Assembly: GCA_950295325.1 (NCBI GenBank) | Contig: OX485806.1 | Location: 46,931,169-46,991,168 of the forward strand | Direction: 5' to 3' | Source: Polytrichum commune | Taxonomy: Eukaryota; Streptophyta; Polytrichopsida; Polytrichales; Polytrichaceae | Length of the DNA stretch: 60,000 bases | In this document: positions 33,378 through 45,275 of the stretch, one piece after another | How positions within the stretch are numbered: position 1 is the first letter of the stretch | How the letters are laid out: every line of letters starts with the position of its first letter | The notes under the pieces: model-generated | What the model was told of the DNA's origin: nothing | The model's database searches: none | What the model saw: only the letters and a program-made list of their open reading frames with translations | Translations under genes and position numbers: made by a program

Positions 33378-36300
33378 CGCGCCCGACTTTGGTAGACCTT
33401 GTACTTTTGGGGTGAGCGGCCACCCTAATCGTACAATATTTAAAGGTGCAAATGGCAGTGTTTAGAATAATTTCTGTCAATCTTCCCTGTGTTCGTGTTA
33501 TTCTGTTGTTATTGTAGTTGTTGTTGTTTTTGTAATGTTATTGCTAATGTGTTGCTACTGGTTTTGAAATATTTATGAAACTTATTTCATTTGTTTTAGG
33601 ACCAATCAATGGATTTGGAGAGAATGACTCCTATTTCTACTTATGATGATTCTACTATGCATTCAACTCAAGATCGTCCATCTCAACAAGTTCATCATCA
33701 TCAGTACATATCGTCAAATCTTCATAATAAGAAAAAAAATAAAAAATGAATCCCTCGATGATTTTGACTCGGATGAAGATAATGATGGTGACAATAAAAC
33801 TTATGAAGAGAAAGTGTGGGAGCTTACGAACAAACGAAAGGTCAATTTCACTTCCACAATTTTTTCAATCTGTGCTGGACCTAATGCTCGCTTACGTGTA
33901 CTCTTATGTCGCATAGTTCCTTTGCCGATTGTGCGTCATGCTTTGAAGGGTGACATTACTAAATTGGAGGCTGATTTTTTCAATGGTTATCGTGATGGTG
34001 ACCGTGTGTTTTATATATCGGCCACCGATTCTAAGGAAAACTTTCAATTCGTGGATGATGAGGTTCGTGCATCTTGGAGCCCAAATTGGGCTCAAGCCAA
34101 TGCCCTGTTTGAATCTCAATTGGATACAGATTTGTCATTGACGTCATACAAGAACAATATGTTTTTTATATGGGATGGAAATCACAAATTTTTTGCTTGG
34201 AAAAATTATGTTAACCGCGTATATACCGAAGATTATGAACGTCATGTCTTTGTGGATTCTATCATTTTGGCGCCCGAGCCTGACGACATTCCAAGTTTGT
34301 TGACTGCTATGCATGACATCAACAAGTAATGTTCTTACCTATTTTTTTACACTTATTTCTAGTTTAAATTTTGTTTTCCAAATTATATCATCATGAATCT
34401 AATCAATTTAATGTTTTTTTCAGGTCAACCGAAAAATTCTCACGTATCCACCAATTTGGTGCATACTTTATATCGGATGCAAAGTATTGGCACCATGCCT
34501 TTGACTTCCTTCAGAAAGCAACTGGATCCAAAGAGTTATAAACGATGTGAGGAAAAGTCCGTCGAAACTTGGTATTCTTTGACACAACCAATTTTTTTAG
34601 ATTACATGTACAGTGTAAGTTATTCTACCATTCCTAATATGTGCCTTATATTTATTCATCTTTATTTTACATTACATCTATATGTACTTATAAATATTGA
34701 CTTTTGTTTGATTTTTCAGCAAGAACTTGCTGAGGCTAGCGATATTGCTCTCAACCAGTACAATGAAACTCATCCTCTTGAACGGACATTAGATGGAGTT
34801 TCAAAAGCAATGTCCGCAACTGTCAACAAAAAAACGTACAATGTTATCTTCTAGTTTTACGAAACAACTAACGATTGCCGACATCAACCTTACCTCTGCT
34901 TTGCTTGAAGAAATTAAGCACCATTGGGGTTCATTTTCGGTGCCTGAAATGCTACAAGAGAAACTTCATCGTGTTGCTGTCAGTAATGTGGATGCAGAAG
35001 TCAAAGTTGGATGGCTCAAGCTTTGGAATGGCAATAGATTTGACAAAGATGCATTGCATTTCCCGAAATCGCCCCTCTCTGATTCTGCACTTGATGATTG
35101 GTTATCAAAGTCTACATATTGGGCACAGTTGGAAAAAAAAGCTATCGAAGAGCTTCAAAGTAATCTTTCATCTCCTCTTCAGTTGCCTGCAGATGTGCCT
35201 ACTCTCTCCGAGTATATCCAAACCTGGAAGTTTGCGGCTTTCAATTCAATATTCTATCGTGAATTCAAAAGCGAAAAAGTTAAAAAACACAATGGTTGGG
35301 ATGAGCAACCTAATATTGATCTTGCTATGAAACGTGTATTATACAGGTACAATCTAATCTTACTATTTTTTTGATTTTTTTGATTCCATTTGTCAAATTG
35401 TCATAGAACATTTGACTTACAATATTTTTGTGTGTAGGTATTTTCGATATGTTTTGATTTCACATAAATGCATTATAGGAGAACCTCGTTATTTCCCAAA
35501 TTGGCGTGACACTGGTGCAGGAGATTCATGCATGTTCACTACTGAGATTTGTTTGGATTGGTCGCTACCACACTATGAGGATTGTGGTTGGTATCTTGAT
35601 TGTCCTAAGGATGCATGTCCATCAAGTGAGAAGACAATCCGTCAGATAAATGATGCTAAAAGTGTGGATCCTCATAATACTGCAATTTTACAAGCATAAA
35701 TTGTGCAGCTTAAACTTAGAGAGCCAGAACCAAAAGAGACAAAACGTCGTAAGAAGAAACATGTTCATGAAACCAAAATACAAGGTCAATCGGAAATTTC
35801 ACAACATGAAGAATTGCTTGTTCTTTCCAATGATTTGGATAAGAATCCACTTGGAGGCAAAAGTTCAAAGTCTGGGTGCGATGTATTGGAATTTCATTAC
35901 TCCAGCACTTATGACGCTATTCATCGTACGCCAACAGATATTTTGAGAAAAGAGTTATTCATACTGAAGAACTTTCTCACGCTCTCGTTTGCTCGATCTA
36001 CTGCTGTCAAGAACAAGTCTGAAGGGGTGGATGTAGGCCCTTCTGAGTGGATCCAATGGCGGGAATTTATTGAAAACGTAAATATTATTGTTTTCATATT
36101 TTCTCTAATGTTCTTACTTTCATTTGGATTTTATTTTGTGTCTTATATTGTGATATGTTGTGGTATTTTAGTTCAATGACAATCGCGAATTTCATGTCAT
36201 AGGAAGTCCGACTCCCTTTGCCGTTGACTTGGTTTTTCTCCAATTTCCCGACGGTCTTGACTTCAACCTCTCCAATAGACCTGCTGAAATTCCTCTTTGG

Positions 36301-37563
36301 AATAAATATGACAAGAACTGGATGGTTGCAACAATGTCCTTGTGCAAGTCTATCTTGTCTGATGATGGCGTCCTCATAGTATTTTCTGCTATCGATATGC
36401 AAACCAAGAAGGTTTTGAATTCAACCTTATACAACGGCAACATGAAAGTTCTTAGGACTTTTATTTGCCTCAATTCGTACATGGTGTTCAAGGATCCGGA
36501 ATCTCCAACCTACACCGTAAGTATAACACATCACAATTGATTCTATTTAATTATTTTGGTATTATTTGCATTGTATATAGTTTTAACACAATTTACATTT
36601 TTTTGTAGACTCCGGCATTTATGGCTCATGTCTTGGTAAGGGATTTTACTACCACAAAATCCACGAGACAACCAAACTCCACTTTTTGTGGCACTGGATT
36701 GAAAAACAAAATCTTGTTTTTCAATTTTGTGGATGAAGAAAACATGCTTCTTCAAAAATCGGGAAGACCTTGGAGGGGGCCATATAAAACATCGCCGCGT
36801 TTTTTTCAAGATCTTCTTGAATTGTTTACACCATCGAATGGACGCGTTGCTGATTTGACATGTTCCACTGGAGCTTCTATCCTAGCAACACGCACATGTG
36901 GCAGACATCTTCTTGCATTTGAGGGTGATAATGACATGTTTGAGCACATATTGAAACCGTTTTTGGAAAACATTTTGAAAGAGGGGTCATCTAAGGACAA
37001 TATACAAGATCTCACAAAAGAAGATGATGACCTCTCGGATGAGGAGATGCTTGAATTTGAATGTGAGTAAGTTTTAATACAATAATTTTTTATTCAATTC
37101 ATTCAATTCATTGGTTCATTTTTATTTCTTCACATTATTTACATGTTTCATCGATTTGATTTCAGGAATACGATTGGAAAGAGGACATGTCTCCCGTTTT
37201 GGGCACATAGACAATTCCTACGAAGTCCAAGCCGTAGCCCGCGTCTCCCATCATATGCCGAGAATATTGCAATTGCAATGTTGAATCTCGAAGATTCGGA
37301 TCCAAATGAAGCATCTTGTTATAGTTCCAAAATCAATTCGCAATGCAAAGGTGCTCGAATATATATAGATGATGAGGCAAAAGATGGTTTCATGTCTAAT
37401 GCTACTACTGATGAATAAATTTTTGGACTTCATGTTGTTTATCCTTCTCAACCCTCTTATTACTAAACCCTAAAATCATCATTTTTAAGGCCACAATTCC
37501 ACGGTTATAGGATATTGGTGGCCCTATTACCAAAATTTTCATCTTCCTCACTGTTCATAAGTT

Positions 37564-37601
37564 ACCGCTCATCGCTCACCGCTCATAAGATAGCACTCCC
37601 C
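37564..37601 (-). repeat. Right terminal inverted repeat of the Mutator-like element
   Basis: Read on the minus strand it is GGGGAGTGCTATCTTATGAG followed by three TGAGCRR-type heptamers. It matches the left end over about 38 bp but has fewer heptamers. It is followed by the target duplication and the resumed gag sequence. Confidence 0.85.
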
Positions 37602-38232
37602 GTATAGAGACCATGCCGAGGGACATTTTAGAGAATGAAAGCAGTTACAAAGGGAGTTTTTGAATGAATTTAGGCCGGAGGTTGGCCAAAGCACGGCTTT
37701 GAGGGCATTGGCTTCATTGAAGCAAGGAAGGGAAGAAGAAATATCGGCTTACATTAGGAGGTTTGATTTAGTGTGTACACGATTTGTGGGCACCATGCTC
37801 AATGATGATACACTAAAACAATTCTTCATTCAAGGTTTCTTTAAGTCGGGAACAATTAGGGGTGTGCTTGAGAGGAGTCCTCAGACTTTGGCGGATGCCA
37901 AGAGAGCGGCTAGAGAAATGAAGAATTTGGATAGGGATCATGAGAGATTGTGGAGAAGAGAGGATGAATTAATTCCTCAATTCATCCCTATTCGGCCAAG
38001 AATGGTGAAGGGAGAGCAAGGTAAGTATGAGAATCAAGCTCCATACGCTCTTATTGACGCAGGTCCACGTCTTTTGGCGGTTAGAGAACCGGCACCACTT
38101 CTAGCATTACCGGCTCCTAGAATGGATCCTCACCTAGAGGAAGTGGATAAGAGATTAGGAGCTAGTCAGTTGGGATTCCAAGAGGCCATGATTAAGCAAA
38201 TGCAAAGTCTAATGCAAAGTCAAATGCAAAGT
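37602..38232 (+). pseudogene. Gypsy gag, C-terminal part after the Mutator-like insertion
   Basis: It resumes the gag interrupted at 27090 ('FLNEFRPEVGQSTALRAL', 'FVGTMLNDDTLKQFFIQGFF', 'RLGASQLGFQEAMIKQMQSL') and matches residues about 215-405 of the gag at 58332. An in-frame TAG lies shortly after the junction (FRE*KQ). Just before 38232 the phrase 'QMQS' is triplicated. The zinc knuckle and all of pol are missing, because LTR-type sequence begins at 38233. Confidence 0.88.
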
Positions 38233-38913
38233 TGTTGGAAATACAATATTTACTTGCTGGAACTACAGTATTTAGTTGCTGGAAATACAATATTTAGTCA
38301 GAGGTTTAGTTGCTGGAAATACAGTATTGGGTTCAGAAGTTAGACAGCTGGGACATTAGATTGGGTCATAGTTAGTTAATAAGAATATTACCTAATGCTA
38401 ATTTGGTAATGAATATTTAGCTAGGGAGTTGACTACAAGGCATCATAAGGTGATATCAAGGGGGGGAACTTGTAGTAAAGCTGTTGGAATTGTAATCAAG
38501 CACTTAAGGGTGCCATGGCGAAGAATGAACGAACTTGGGAGTGAATGGCGAAGAATTGCGGAAGATGATGTAACGCTAAGTGATGAGTGTTTTTTAACAC
38601 TTGTGTAGTCATCACAAGTCAACAAGTCACAAGTCGACGAGCACTAGTGAAGAATCAACGGCCAGAACTAAGGTTTCAAGAGGGAAGTCCTTAAGAGCAT
38701 GTGTAGCTAAGGCCGTGGGATGGACCCTTGAGGCGGCCAATGCTATACCCACTCAAGAAAATTGCATTAATAAAACATCATGACTTAAGAGAAGTTGGGA
38801 GTTCATTGAGATGGGACTTATATCTTATGTTGCTACTTTTGGTGTGACACATGCGAGTCTCAAAACCATCACCCGGACTAGGACGCTTAAGGGTGGTGGG
38901 TTTGGCCTCACAA
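38233..38913 (+). repeat. 3' part of an LTR-C copy with its own short minisatellite
   Basis: It begins with four imperfect copies of a 22-bp unit ('tgctggaaatacagtattta') and continues with sequence matching the 3' third of the solo LTR-C (compare 8580-8942), ending GGCCTCACA at 38913. No flanking duplication (AAAGT left, AACAA right). It probably joins the gag directly to an LTR by internal deletion. Confidence 0.7.
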
Positions 38914-40188
38914 ACAATATCGGCTTAAGGTCGAATTCTGAGACAGATGGCCTTGTTGTAGCTGCCTCACGTGGCTGAATCCGAGGACAAGGTTGAGGAA
39001 CAAGTTGAATGAGCAGCATTGCGAAGTGGATGTTGGCCTCCAGCAAGAAATAGGGAAAACATGGGAAATGCAGCATCGAAATTGGTTCCTAGGACTCTGA
39101 GGCAGGTGACCACCGAACGAGTTGGATACTGGAGATGCACTACCCTTCGGGGGACTGAAGGAAGGACTAGCTGGCGGGAGAGGAACTCCAGTTCAAGCCA
39201 GGAGGTTGGCTCTCAGAGCTGAGGGCTTGGGCAGCGGTCACGGGACCGACATTGAGGTAGTACATCAGGGACGGCTGGGATTTTAAGTAATGGTGGGAAG
39301 AGACTTAAGTAGGGTTTAAACTTGTTTAGGGATAAGAGTAGTAAAGTGTTGATTGACCAATAGTTAGCTTGAATATAGGATGGGCATGCCAATGTGATAT
39401 TGGTATGGCCTAATGCCAATACTCAAAACATGTTTGAGCAGTTAGAATTCAATGTGGGTGTGTGGGAAGGACCTTAAGGTGTGGAGTATTTCTCAATACT
39501 TGGCCTTGCAAAGTTGAATAAAAAGAGTTGTGTGTTTTATAATTGCCTTGTGGGAGCATGGGGATAGGCACGGGTAGATCACTTAGTGCATTTTAAAAAC
39601 GACGTGCGGCATAATATAGAGAGGATTAAAATCATTTGAAATAAAAATTATAAAGGAATTCCAAATAATGAAGGGGCCATTAAATGTAGACAATCCCATT
39701 ATAAGTAAGTTAGATGGACATAAAACATGGGCCATTATTTTTTTGTAAAATTAATATAGGGGCTAAAGATAAGGATCCTAGAAGGTATGTTTAGTATGAT
39801 ATGTAAACGGGTTTAGGACTCATGGGGATGGATGATAATTGGCATTTCCGTCTGTCCAAAAATGAATGAAAAGGGAACGCGCCGTCGTTTAAAGGAATAT
39901 AGAGTACAAAAAATTATAGTGACTTGGACAATATAAGTAATGGAAGGGTGCAAACAAATGGGCCATTTTTGAAATTTAAGTAATTATAGGGAGGCTTTAA
40001 TTCAACCCTTGAAGGTAAATAGCCCCAAAACAAAAATACCCCCAGCCGCACGTGGTGCACAAAAATGCCTTAGAGTGATCTACCCGTGGGGATAGGAATT
40101 CCGATGTCAAAGGAATTAATCAAGTGCATGTGAGCCACGAGCTCTCACCCGGATTACGACGCATAAGGGTGGGGGTTTGTGGCTGACA
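38914..40188 (+). repeat. Decayed LTR-type sequence ending in an LTR-C-like terminus, with MITE inserted
   Basis: The last about 60 bp before 40188 (ggattacgacgcataaggg, then ggctgaca) match the terminus of the 5' LTR ending at 25599. The rest is diverged, with motifs such as 'aaagtgttgattgac' that recall 25460-25480. Flanks (AATTA before 22811, AGGTT after 40188) do not match, so I cannot show that this is the 3' LTR of the same element. Confidence 0.5.
39569..40088. mobile_element. 520-bp MITE-like element, TSD GGGATAGG
   Basis: It begins CACGGGTAGATCACT and ends with the exact reverse complement of those 15 bases; similarity of the two ends continues to a shared 'cgtgcgg' about 35-45 bp in. 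GGGATAGG occurs at 39561-39568 and 40089-40096 (9 bp if the preceding G is counted). It has no coding capacity and an AT-rich interior. The 8-9 bp duplication suggests a non-autonomous hAT or Mutator relative. Confidence 0.85.
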
Positions 40189-40865
40189 AGGTTCAATCCA
40201 TATTTCTACACCTTAGGCAACATTGGTATGACTTAAATCCTTTCACGTCTAGATTTAAACTTGAATGAAAATAAAGTACCTAGGTATGGGTAAAATTCAT
40301 ATTTGTACCTTCAATATCAATCAAATACTTTTACAAGGAGGTTTTAATTTGATTGAAAACCAAACACCTAGGTATGGGTTTGTTTCCTTACACCTTAGGC
40401 AACCTTTGAAATCACCTCATTCTATTCATACCTAGGTTAAATATCAAATGATAACCAAACATATAGGTATGGGTTCAATTTCTATCTTTACACCTTAAGC
40501 AACCTTTGGTATGTATGTGATCTTTTCATAGCTAGGTCTCAAGTTGAATGAAAACCAAACACCTATTCATGGGTTCAAATCATACCATTACACCACAAAC
40601 AACCCTAAGTATTATAGTAATCCTTTTGCATTGAGGTCTAAATTTGAACACTAACCAAACACCTAGGTATGGGTTTAATTCATATCCTTACACCTTAGGC
40701 AATATTTGATATGCAATCAATCTTTTTACACCTAATTCTCAACTAATGTAGAATCCAATCACATAGGTACGGGTTCGATTTATATCCTTACACCATAGAA
40801 GACTTTCCATACTAGAATCATCCTTTCACATTGAGGTCTTAGCTTGAATGACAACCAAACACCCA
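40189..40865 (+). repeat. About 95-bp degenerate tandem repeats
   Basis: About seven units, each containing 'aaccaaacacctaggtatgg', then 'gttcaattcatatccttaca' and 'ccttaggcaac', with heavy divergence. The array starts immediately after the LTR-like terminus at 40188 and has no coding sense. Confidence 0.8.
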
Positions 40866-41073
40866 AATTTTGTTAAGCTCAATTATCCTTATTGTTCTAG
40901 GGATGACTGTATTATAATGACTAAAAATATTATCCAAATCAAAATGACCAAACTACCTATTCTTCCCATTGATCTCATATCATCCTCCTTTGAGATTTCG
41001 TTGATGGGTGTTTTGGATTTCTTTGAAGTTTTTTTAGCAGTTCTTCTACATTTTACTCTTAGTGATGGGATTG

Positions 41074-41395
41074 TGTGAACCCCTAGAGTGGCCCACCACT
41101 CCGCGGGATCACTTTTAGTTAAGATGCTAGCATTAAAATTTAGAATTGACAGGGAATTTAGGAAAAATTAGTTCAATTAGCATTTAGCCTAAAAGAAGGA
41201 AGGTGAATTACCTAGGACTTCGATCCTTCAACCGGAAGAAAAAAAAAATTATAGTGAACGGTAAGGTTGGCCAAAATGAAAACTAAGTAGTGTTAGAAAA
41301 TAACGAACTAGAAAAAACATACTAGCTAGTAAAACCAACTAGCTAAGATTTAAGTTAGTAGATGCTAGCTAAGCAAATATTAGTTTAATGGTTAA
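41074..41395. repeat. LTR-B, first part of a split copy (TSD GATTG)
   Basis: The reverse complement of about 17050-17366, beginning TGTGAACCCCTAGAGTGG. GATTG precedes it (41069-41073). The other part lies at about 50240-50928, followed by GATTG at 50929-50933, so the two are parts of a single LTR-B opened by an insertion of about 8.8 kb. Confidence 0.87.
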
Positions 41396-42850
41396 TATGG
41401 GGCACACAAGATAATTGGAGGTGTTTGGCTTTAAAAAACAAAATCAACATGAAGAGTTTTGAAGAAAAAAAGAAAGACAGCAAGGGGGCTACTTGCCCAC
41501 TTTCTCCCTTCTCAATTCGATGGAAAAAATTTAGAAATATTTTTTAGGATTTCCTGTCGGAGCCACCTCGGTGACAGGGTGGCAACCTCAACCGGAAAAA
41601 CCCCCGAGTCTAAATTTTAGGGAAGGATTCAAAAAATGGATCCGGTGGTAGAGGGGTCCAACATTTTTTTGAAATGATTTAAAAACCCCCTCCTTCCACT
41701 TTATACACTCTCTCTTCTTCTAATTACTTGGTCGAAGCCCTGCTTCTAGGTAGTTAGGAAAAAAAAATAATCTTGTATTATCAATGGCCTAATAGCAAGG
41801 CTTGAGAAAATCCTCTACTATCTCTGCTAGTTAGAATGAATGTTTGTTAACACAAAAAAAAATTCTTTCTTTCTCTTGTGGAGGTAGGTTAGATTCTATG
41901 TTTGCAAGTGAAGGCATTGTAGACCTCAGCCGCCGATGGCCTTAATATTTAGTTCATGATTTAAAATAAAATAATTATCATTTTTCTTTTATAGATATTT
42001 GCTATAGCTATCTGTAGCCGTTTTTTATTTGTGATTTGATTAAGGTAGAAATTAGTAATGAATTTTCAAAGATGTAACTGAAAGACAAGGTGTTCATTTG
42101 GATAGCGACTGTTGGATCAGACCTGCTAGCCCAATAAAAGTTTAAATTTTAAAAAGTTATATTTTTCCCAAGTAGAAATTTTGTCTAGCTTTCCAAGGTT
42201 GTTTAGCAAGATTGATTTGAATAAGACATGAATTAGATATAAAGTTTTGAAGGCGGAATCCATAGTTTGGGTTTTCTTGATTGACTGCTGTACTATAGAG
42301 AATTTTTTGGATTCATCGTGGCTTAACTTTCTAATTGAATATTTTTCTCAAATAGATATTTCTAATATATTTCTAATTTTATTTAGAGCGTCAGATTTAA
42401 CTAAGAAAATAATTAGATACAAATTTCTAAAGAAGGGATACGTAGTTTAAGATTTCCTAGTTGACTACTGTATTACAAAGAGTCTACTAGATTCATTTTG
42501 GCTTAACTTGCTAATATCATTATTTTCCTCAATTAGATCTTCTTAATAGTTTTCTATTGGTGTAAAAAAACCCAGATCCAAGTAGTGATGAATTTATTAT
42601 AAATTTTTGAAGTTGGAAGTTGGATAGGTGGGTTGGAAGGATCGGTTGAATCGACCTCGCACTTCCAACCCTCATAACTTCTGCATTTCTTATCCGATGA
42701 AAGTGATTTTTAGATCGTTAGAAAGATAATTACGTGTAATAAGTCAATTTATTATATTTAGGCCTAAATTATAGTGCAAATAAAACAAATGATATTTTAA
42801 ACATTAACTAACGTAAGGTTTACAATCAAACTTATTACAAGGAATGAGAC
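41396..42850. other. Unassigned outer insertion, left part
   Basis: AT-rich sequence between the LTR-B half and the LTR-A element. It includes a GC-richer patch (41550-41650, with 'gtcggagccacctcggtgac') and a degenerate duplication of about 180 bp (about 42210-42380 and 42395-42560, both holding 'tagttgactactgtatta'-like sequence). No recognised ORF. Confidence 0.4.
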
Positions 42851-43825
42851 TGTCGCGCACCTCTCCATGAGGAGTGCCCGAAACACCATGGGCACAAGGG
42901 GGACCCCGGAGTGACACCCGGGACTTGTGGCGCCGTTGGTGAGAGGGCCCAAGTGATCCTAGTGTGGGTGAGGGCCCCGGGCGTTGGGAACGCCTCCCAC
43001 CCACGAAGACTGGGAGGCACAAGGGTAAGGCCATGAGCTATGCGTAGCTCATGGCGTGGTGATTCTAGAAAGCTCAAGAACACCTCAATCGGAGGTGTGA
43101 GCTAGGAGTTATGGCCATTTGAGTGGGGCGCTGTCCCGGGACAGCACCCTGGTACAGCAGTGCCTGGGAGTGATTCCCGGGACTGCCAAGGTTCAAACAG
43201 GCATAACTTCCCCAAGACTTGCCCGAATGGGGCAAGTGAGGAGTCCATCGGCATCTACGTGAAGCGTAGATGAAGATGAAGTGGTTGGTTGTTCTGATCG
43301 GACATCATACAAGGAAGTTATGATGGTCTGAAGCTGCTGGGGGGGTTCTAGGCCCAGCAGCTAAAGGGAAATGTCCACTTGGCCCCAACTCTTGGTAGAG
43401 AGACAAGAGGTTGGTTGACGGTGGGGTAGGGGCTCCGTGTAGAGTCCTAGAGGCTTATATGGGTGAGGTGGTGTGGCCTCACCCACCCGAGGCCGAACGG
43501 CAAGGCCTCCATGGGCTTTGGCGTATTGTGAGGCCATAGTTGCCTAGTATGCTTCGGGTTGTTGTAGTGTTGCTCCGGCAACGCGATGATCAACATAGGA
43601 TTGGACTTCCATGGATGGAAGTCCACATTGGGGAAATGGGTTACCGATTAAGGGGTGAGTCCCGAAAGCAAAGTAGGAGGGTTGGTTCCCTCCTATGAAC
43701 TATTGGTCCGGGGTAAGAGGAGCTATCCATTAGCATGGCGGAATGCGAATGGTTAGCCCTCGTAACCTTTGCTAGAAACGAAAATTGGCAAGATGGTCAA
43801 GGGGGGGCTAGCAAGGGTTGCGACA
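42851..43825 (+). repeat. LTR-A, 5' LTR
   Basis: TGTCGCGCAC...GGTTGCGACA, 975 bp. It contains several perfect or near-perfect palindromes: 'gctgtcccgggacagc', 'tggacttccatggatggaag' with its closing bases, 'catgagctatgcgtagctca', and 'catctacgtgaagcgtagat'. Confidence 0.95.
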
Positions 43826-43827
43826 CT

Positions 43828-43843
43828 TGGTATCAGAGCAGGG
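43828..43843 (+). promoter_or_regulatory. Primer binding site (initiator Met-tRNA type)
   Basis: TGGTATCAGAGCAGGG starts 2 bp after the 5' LTR. TGGTATCAGAGC complements the 3' end of plant initiator Met-tRNA and is the usual site in plant Ty3/gypsy and Ty1/copia elements. Confidence 0.9.
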
Positions 43844-44490
43844 TTCCAAGTTTTGAACTCGCACTTTGAGGGAAACATGGGTATCAAAAATGCGGGGTAT
43901 GATGGTGAGCCCGGGGTTTCCAAAAGGTTGTGAGGCTCAAATTCGAACAAGGATCATGTGCAAATGGAGTTTGACCATACCATTGATTTTAATGGTAATG
44001 GTGGGCATGAGGGTGGATTCGGTGAGGAAAATGGAGGTGTCCTTTGAAAGGGCTCCCGCAAACCTCAAATAGTATTTGGGGCCTAGAATACCGAATGCAC
44101 CCAAAACCTTGGAGGGTATTAATGTTGGATTGAAATTTCAATTCGAGATGCTTCGAAGGTTCGGATGTTGAAATGAACTTGGTGCTAATGAGGCACCCGG
44201 GGCCTCTTAACGCCTATGTGCGCTATTCAAACGCACAAATGAAGGATACACCTAAAACGGACGAGCTTTCTAAGAAATGCATCGTTTTAGGTGGGGTTTT
44301 AAAAGCGGGTGGTGGATGCCTTGTTTAAGTCCCCAAGGCTTCTTGAGGACATGGTGGGGATCATCAAGTTTGCAAGATCATTGAATCCGATGGTCCCGAA
44401 GAAAAGTTTGGCGGCGCATCACCACAAGTGGCTTTAGCCAAAGTTGGTCCCAAAGAAATGAGTGCAAATTGTTTGGTTCATTTTACTTAG

Positions 44491-44818
44491 GCAAAATATG
44501 TTGGTGCCGCTAACGGAATGTTGAAAGGTGGCTTTATGCTTCCAAGGCAAATCATAGTCATGCCGCGGACGGAATGTTGGAAGGTGGGTTTGTCCTACCA
44601 AGGCAATTCATGTTCGTGCCGCATACGGAGTGTGGGAAGGTGGCTTTGTGCTATCAAGGGAAAACATGTTTGTTTTGTGGACAAATTATTGGAAATTGCT
44701 TTTGTGGCACTAAACCAATTCGTCCCACGGACGAAATGTTAAAAGTTGGCTTTGCGGACCGAGGCAAAACATATTGTTGCGGTGGACGGAGAATTAGATG
44801 GTGGCTTTGTGGCCAAGG
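44491..44818 (+). repeat. About 56-bp tandem repeats in the LTR-A leader
   Basis: About six units of the form 'gcaaatcatagtcatgccgc', then 'ggacggaatgttggaaggtg', then a short 'gctt..gcttccaag' end. The first three are close; the last three are diverged or shortened. Counterpart of 798-1125. Confidence 0.8.
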
Positions 44819-45275
44819 CTAGTAGCCTTAAGCCAAGGCCAAGTCATGTATACCTTGAGGCTCAAATGAATGGGAGATATGTCTCATGAGTTGTCAAAGA
44901 GGCAACGGACTCTTTCATGAGCCGAAAGCTCACAAGGGGGTTGGGGTTCGCGGACGGGTAGAGCCGGCAAGCCCACCAAAGTACGGTTTGCAAAGGGCGA
45001 ACCGCATGAAGCAAAGGAGGCGGCGATGCATGTAACCTTTTGATGTGGGACATTAGATTTTTGTCAACATTTCACTCTATGTGAAATAAATGAGGTGCAT
45101 GTCATTGGAAAGGTCACCTTCTTTGAAACTCACATGAGAGATGTGAGGTGCAAGCCGGTGTGCTTGCGGTGCATTATGATGTGTCATAATGACAAAGAGA
45201 TGAAGTTCAAATTGATAAGGACTCCTATGGTAGGAGGACCCAAGTTGAATTTGGTCTTAATGGACCAAATGAAAA

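Larger units (their letters stand above)
31539..37418 (+). pseudogene. ParB-like/DNA methyltransferase-like cargo gene, eight predicted exons
   Basis: Predicted exons: 31539-31820, 33600-34325, 34424-34614, 34720-35346, 35438-36077, 36172-36516, 36609-37067 and 37166-37418. All have GT/AG borders and most keep frame at the junctions. Exon 1 is a basic/acidic leader. Exon 2 holds 'FIWDGNHKFFAW' and 'LLTAMHDIN', which resembles the ParB nuclease fold. Exon 5 has a Cys-rich patch ('CGWYLDCPKDAC'). Exon 6 has 'VDLVFLQFPDG' where an N4/N6 methyltransferase has D/N/S-PP-Y/W. Exon 7 has 'RVADLTCSTGASILATRTCG' and 'LLAFEGDND', resembling the SAM-binding motif I and motif II region. The order IV then I fits beta-class DNA methyltransferases. 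Defects: frameshift in the A run near 33745, frameshifts near 34520 and 34830, and a stop at 35697. The catalytic DPPY is absent, so activity is doubtful. Confidence 0.6.
27091..37601. mobile_element. 10.5-kb Mutator-like transposon with transposase and ParB/methyltransferase-like cargo gene
   Basis: The insertion lies inside gag. GTATAGAGAT at 27081-27090 is repeated as GTATAGAGAC at 37602-37611, a 9-10 bp target duplication with one mismatch, the size expected for Mutator-like elements. The ends are inverted repeats: GAGGGAAGCTATC on the left, GGGGAGTGCTATC on the right read inward, with similarity over about 38 bp. Inside are two divergent genes: a minus-strand DDE transposase with a SWIM finger (31016-27433) and a plus-strand multi-exon gene (31539-37418). 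Both have disabling mutations. About 520 bp separate their starts. Confidence 0.9.

Noticed and set aside
22811-40188. A single complete LTR-C retrotransposon
   Set aside because: Attractive from the termini, but target sites do not match and pol is absent, so a mosaic of more than one element is equally likely.
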